DNA of 5,036 nucleotides from Acidobacteriota bacterium (GTDB taxonomy: Bacteria; Acidobacteriota; Terriglobia; Terriglobales; Acidobacteriaceae): contig QIAW01000394.1 of NCBI GenBank assembly GCA_003225655.1, positions 1 to 5,036 on the forward strand, written 5' to 3'. This document shows positions 4,723 through 5,036 of this stretch, one piece after another. The notes under the pieces are model-generated. The model was given only the letters and a program-made list of their open reading frames with translations. It had not been told where the DNA came from and searched no databases. How positions within the stretch are numbered: the first letter of the stretch is position 1; every line of letters starts with the position of its first letter. The position numbers and the translations under genes were made by a program.

Positions 4723-5036
4723 ATGAAATTGCCGTCAAAATTTCGGGTCCCTCGAGTTCTGTTTTTGCCACTTTTGCTTCTGTTATCTTCCGTGCTGCCC
4801 GCGCACGCTCGCAGTTGGAATATTTCTGACTATTCGTCCTCCATCCTGATTGAAGAAAACGGCACATCGCTAGTGACCGAGCGCATCACGTGCGTCTTCG
4901 TGGGGGAGTATCACGGCATCTACCGCAGAATTCCCATCGAGTATCCTGGGCCGAACGGCTCGCATTACACGCTGTTTCTCGATGTCCTGAAGGCGGAAGA
5001 TGAAAATGGGAGCGAGCTGGAAACCAAGACTTCCAA
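4723..5036 (+). CDS. DUF2207 domain membrane protein, N-terminal part only
   Basis: The frame runs off the right edge after 104 complete codons. The start is uncertain. ATG 4723 lies only one base after GGAGG (4717-4721), too close for good initiation. In-frame TTG 4729 has ideal spacing of seven. In-frame GTG 4699 has no ribosome binding site. From the ATG, residues 1-11 are basic, 12-25 are a leucine-rich hydrophobic core, and LPAHA (25-29) ends a Sec signal peptide. The mature part opens SWNISDYSSSILIEENGTSL (31-50), then VTERITCVFVGEYHGIYRRI (51-70) with P71, the characteristic DUF2207 opening (a beta-rich exported domain with a G-x-x-R-x-I-P turn). Full-length relatives continue with membrane helices and a Gly-rich tail, not visible here. 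The function is unknown; it is commonly encoded next to LemA, as here. Confidence 0.85.
   Translation, partial: MKLPSKFRVPRVLFLPLLLLLSSVLPAHARSWNISDYSSSILIEENGTSLVTERITCVFVGEYHGIYRRIPIEYPGPNGSHYTLFLDVLKAEDENGSELETKTS

Noticed and set aside
1..5036. CRISPR array, insertion sequence, phage or toxin-antitoxin signals
   Set aside because: No regularly spaced direct repeats, transposase or integrase motifs, or paired small toxin/antitoxin frames are visible on either strand.

Overview
The window looks like a piece of a didermic, moderately GC-rich soil-type bacterium, most plausibly an Acidobacteriota (Terriglobia) member. This rests on the style of the genes: a Tat-exported family 2 glycoside hydrolase, an outer-membrane beta-barrel ending in Phe, an exported alanine/lysine-rich TPR protein and an SHS-type MFS transporter. 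No marker gene is present, so the taxonomic call is an inference of moderate confidence.

Layout. Minus strand, left part: the first 136 codons of a Tat-exported glycoside hydrolase family 2 protein (410 down to the left edge). Upstream of it on the same strand is a complete outer-membrane beta-barrel protein (1288..521), which ends in a convincing Rho-independent terminator (512..465). From 1289 to 1655 there is no confident large gene. This stretch holds a perfect -10 box reading into the barrel gene, a 9-bp inverted repeat with 30 bp between arm centres, and a 44-codon plus-strand reading frame with a good ribosome binding site. Minus strand, middle: an exported TPR protein (3661..2810) followed after 17 bp by an SHS-family MFS transporter (2792..1656), almost certainly one transcript. 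The transporter lacks the end of its last membrane helix and its cytoplasmic tail.

From 3662 to 4104, between the divergent TPR and LemA genes, lie the TPR promoter and a decayed fragment of a second copy of the MFS gene's 5' end, differing mostly at synonymous positions. A short dispersed G/A-rich repeat also lies here; it recurs at 4693..4722. Plus strand, right part: a complete LemA gene (4105..4659) and the first 104 codons of a DUF2207 membrane protein (from 4723), a pairing seen in many bacteria.

How the genes work together: the GH2 enzyme, outer-membrane barrel and MFS transporter fit export, surface and uptake roles, but nothing in the sequence ties them into one pathway. LemA and DUF2207 form a conserved envelope pair of poorly defined role. 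I see no clearly new biological system. The most informative signals are the MFS gene remnant, the shortened MFS C-terminus and the operator-like inverted repeat.
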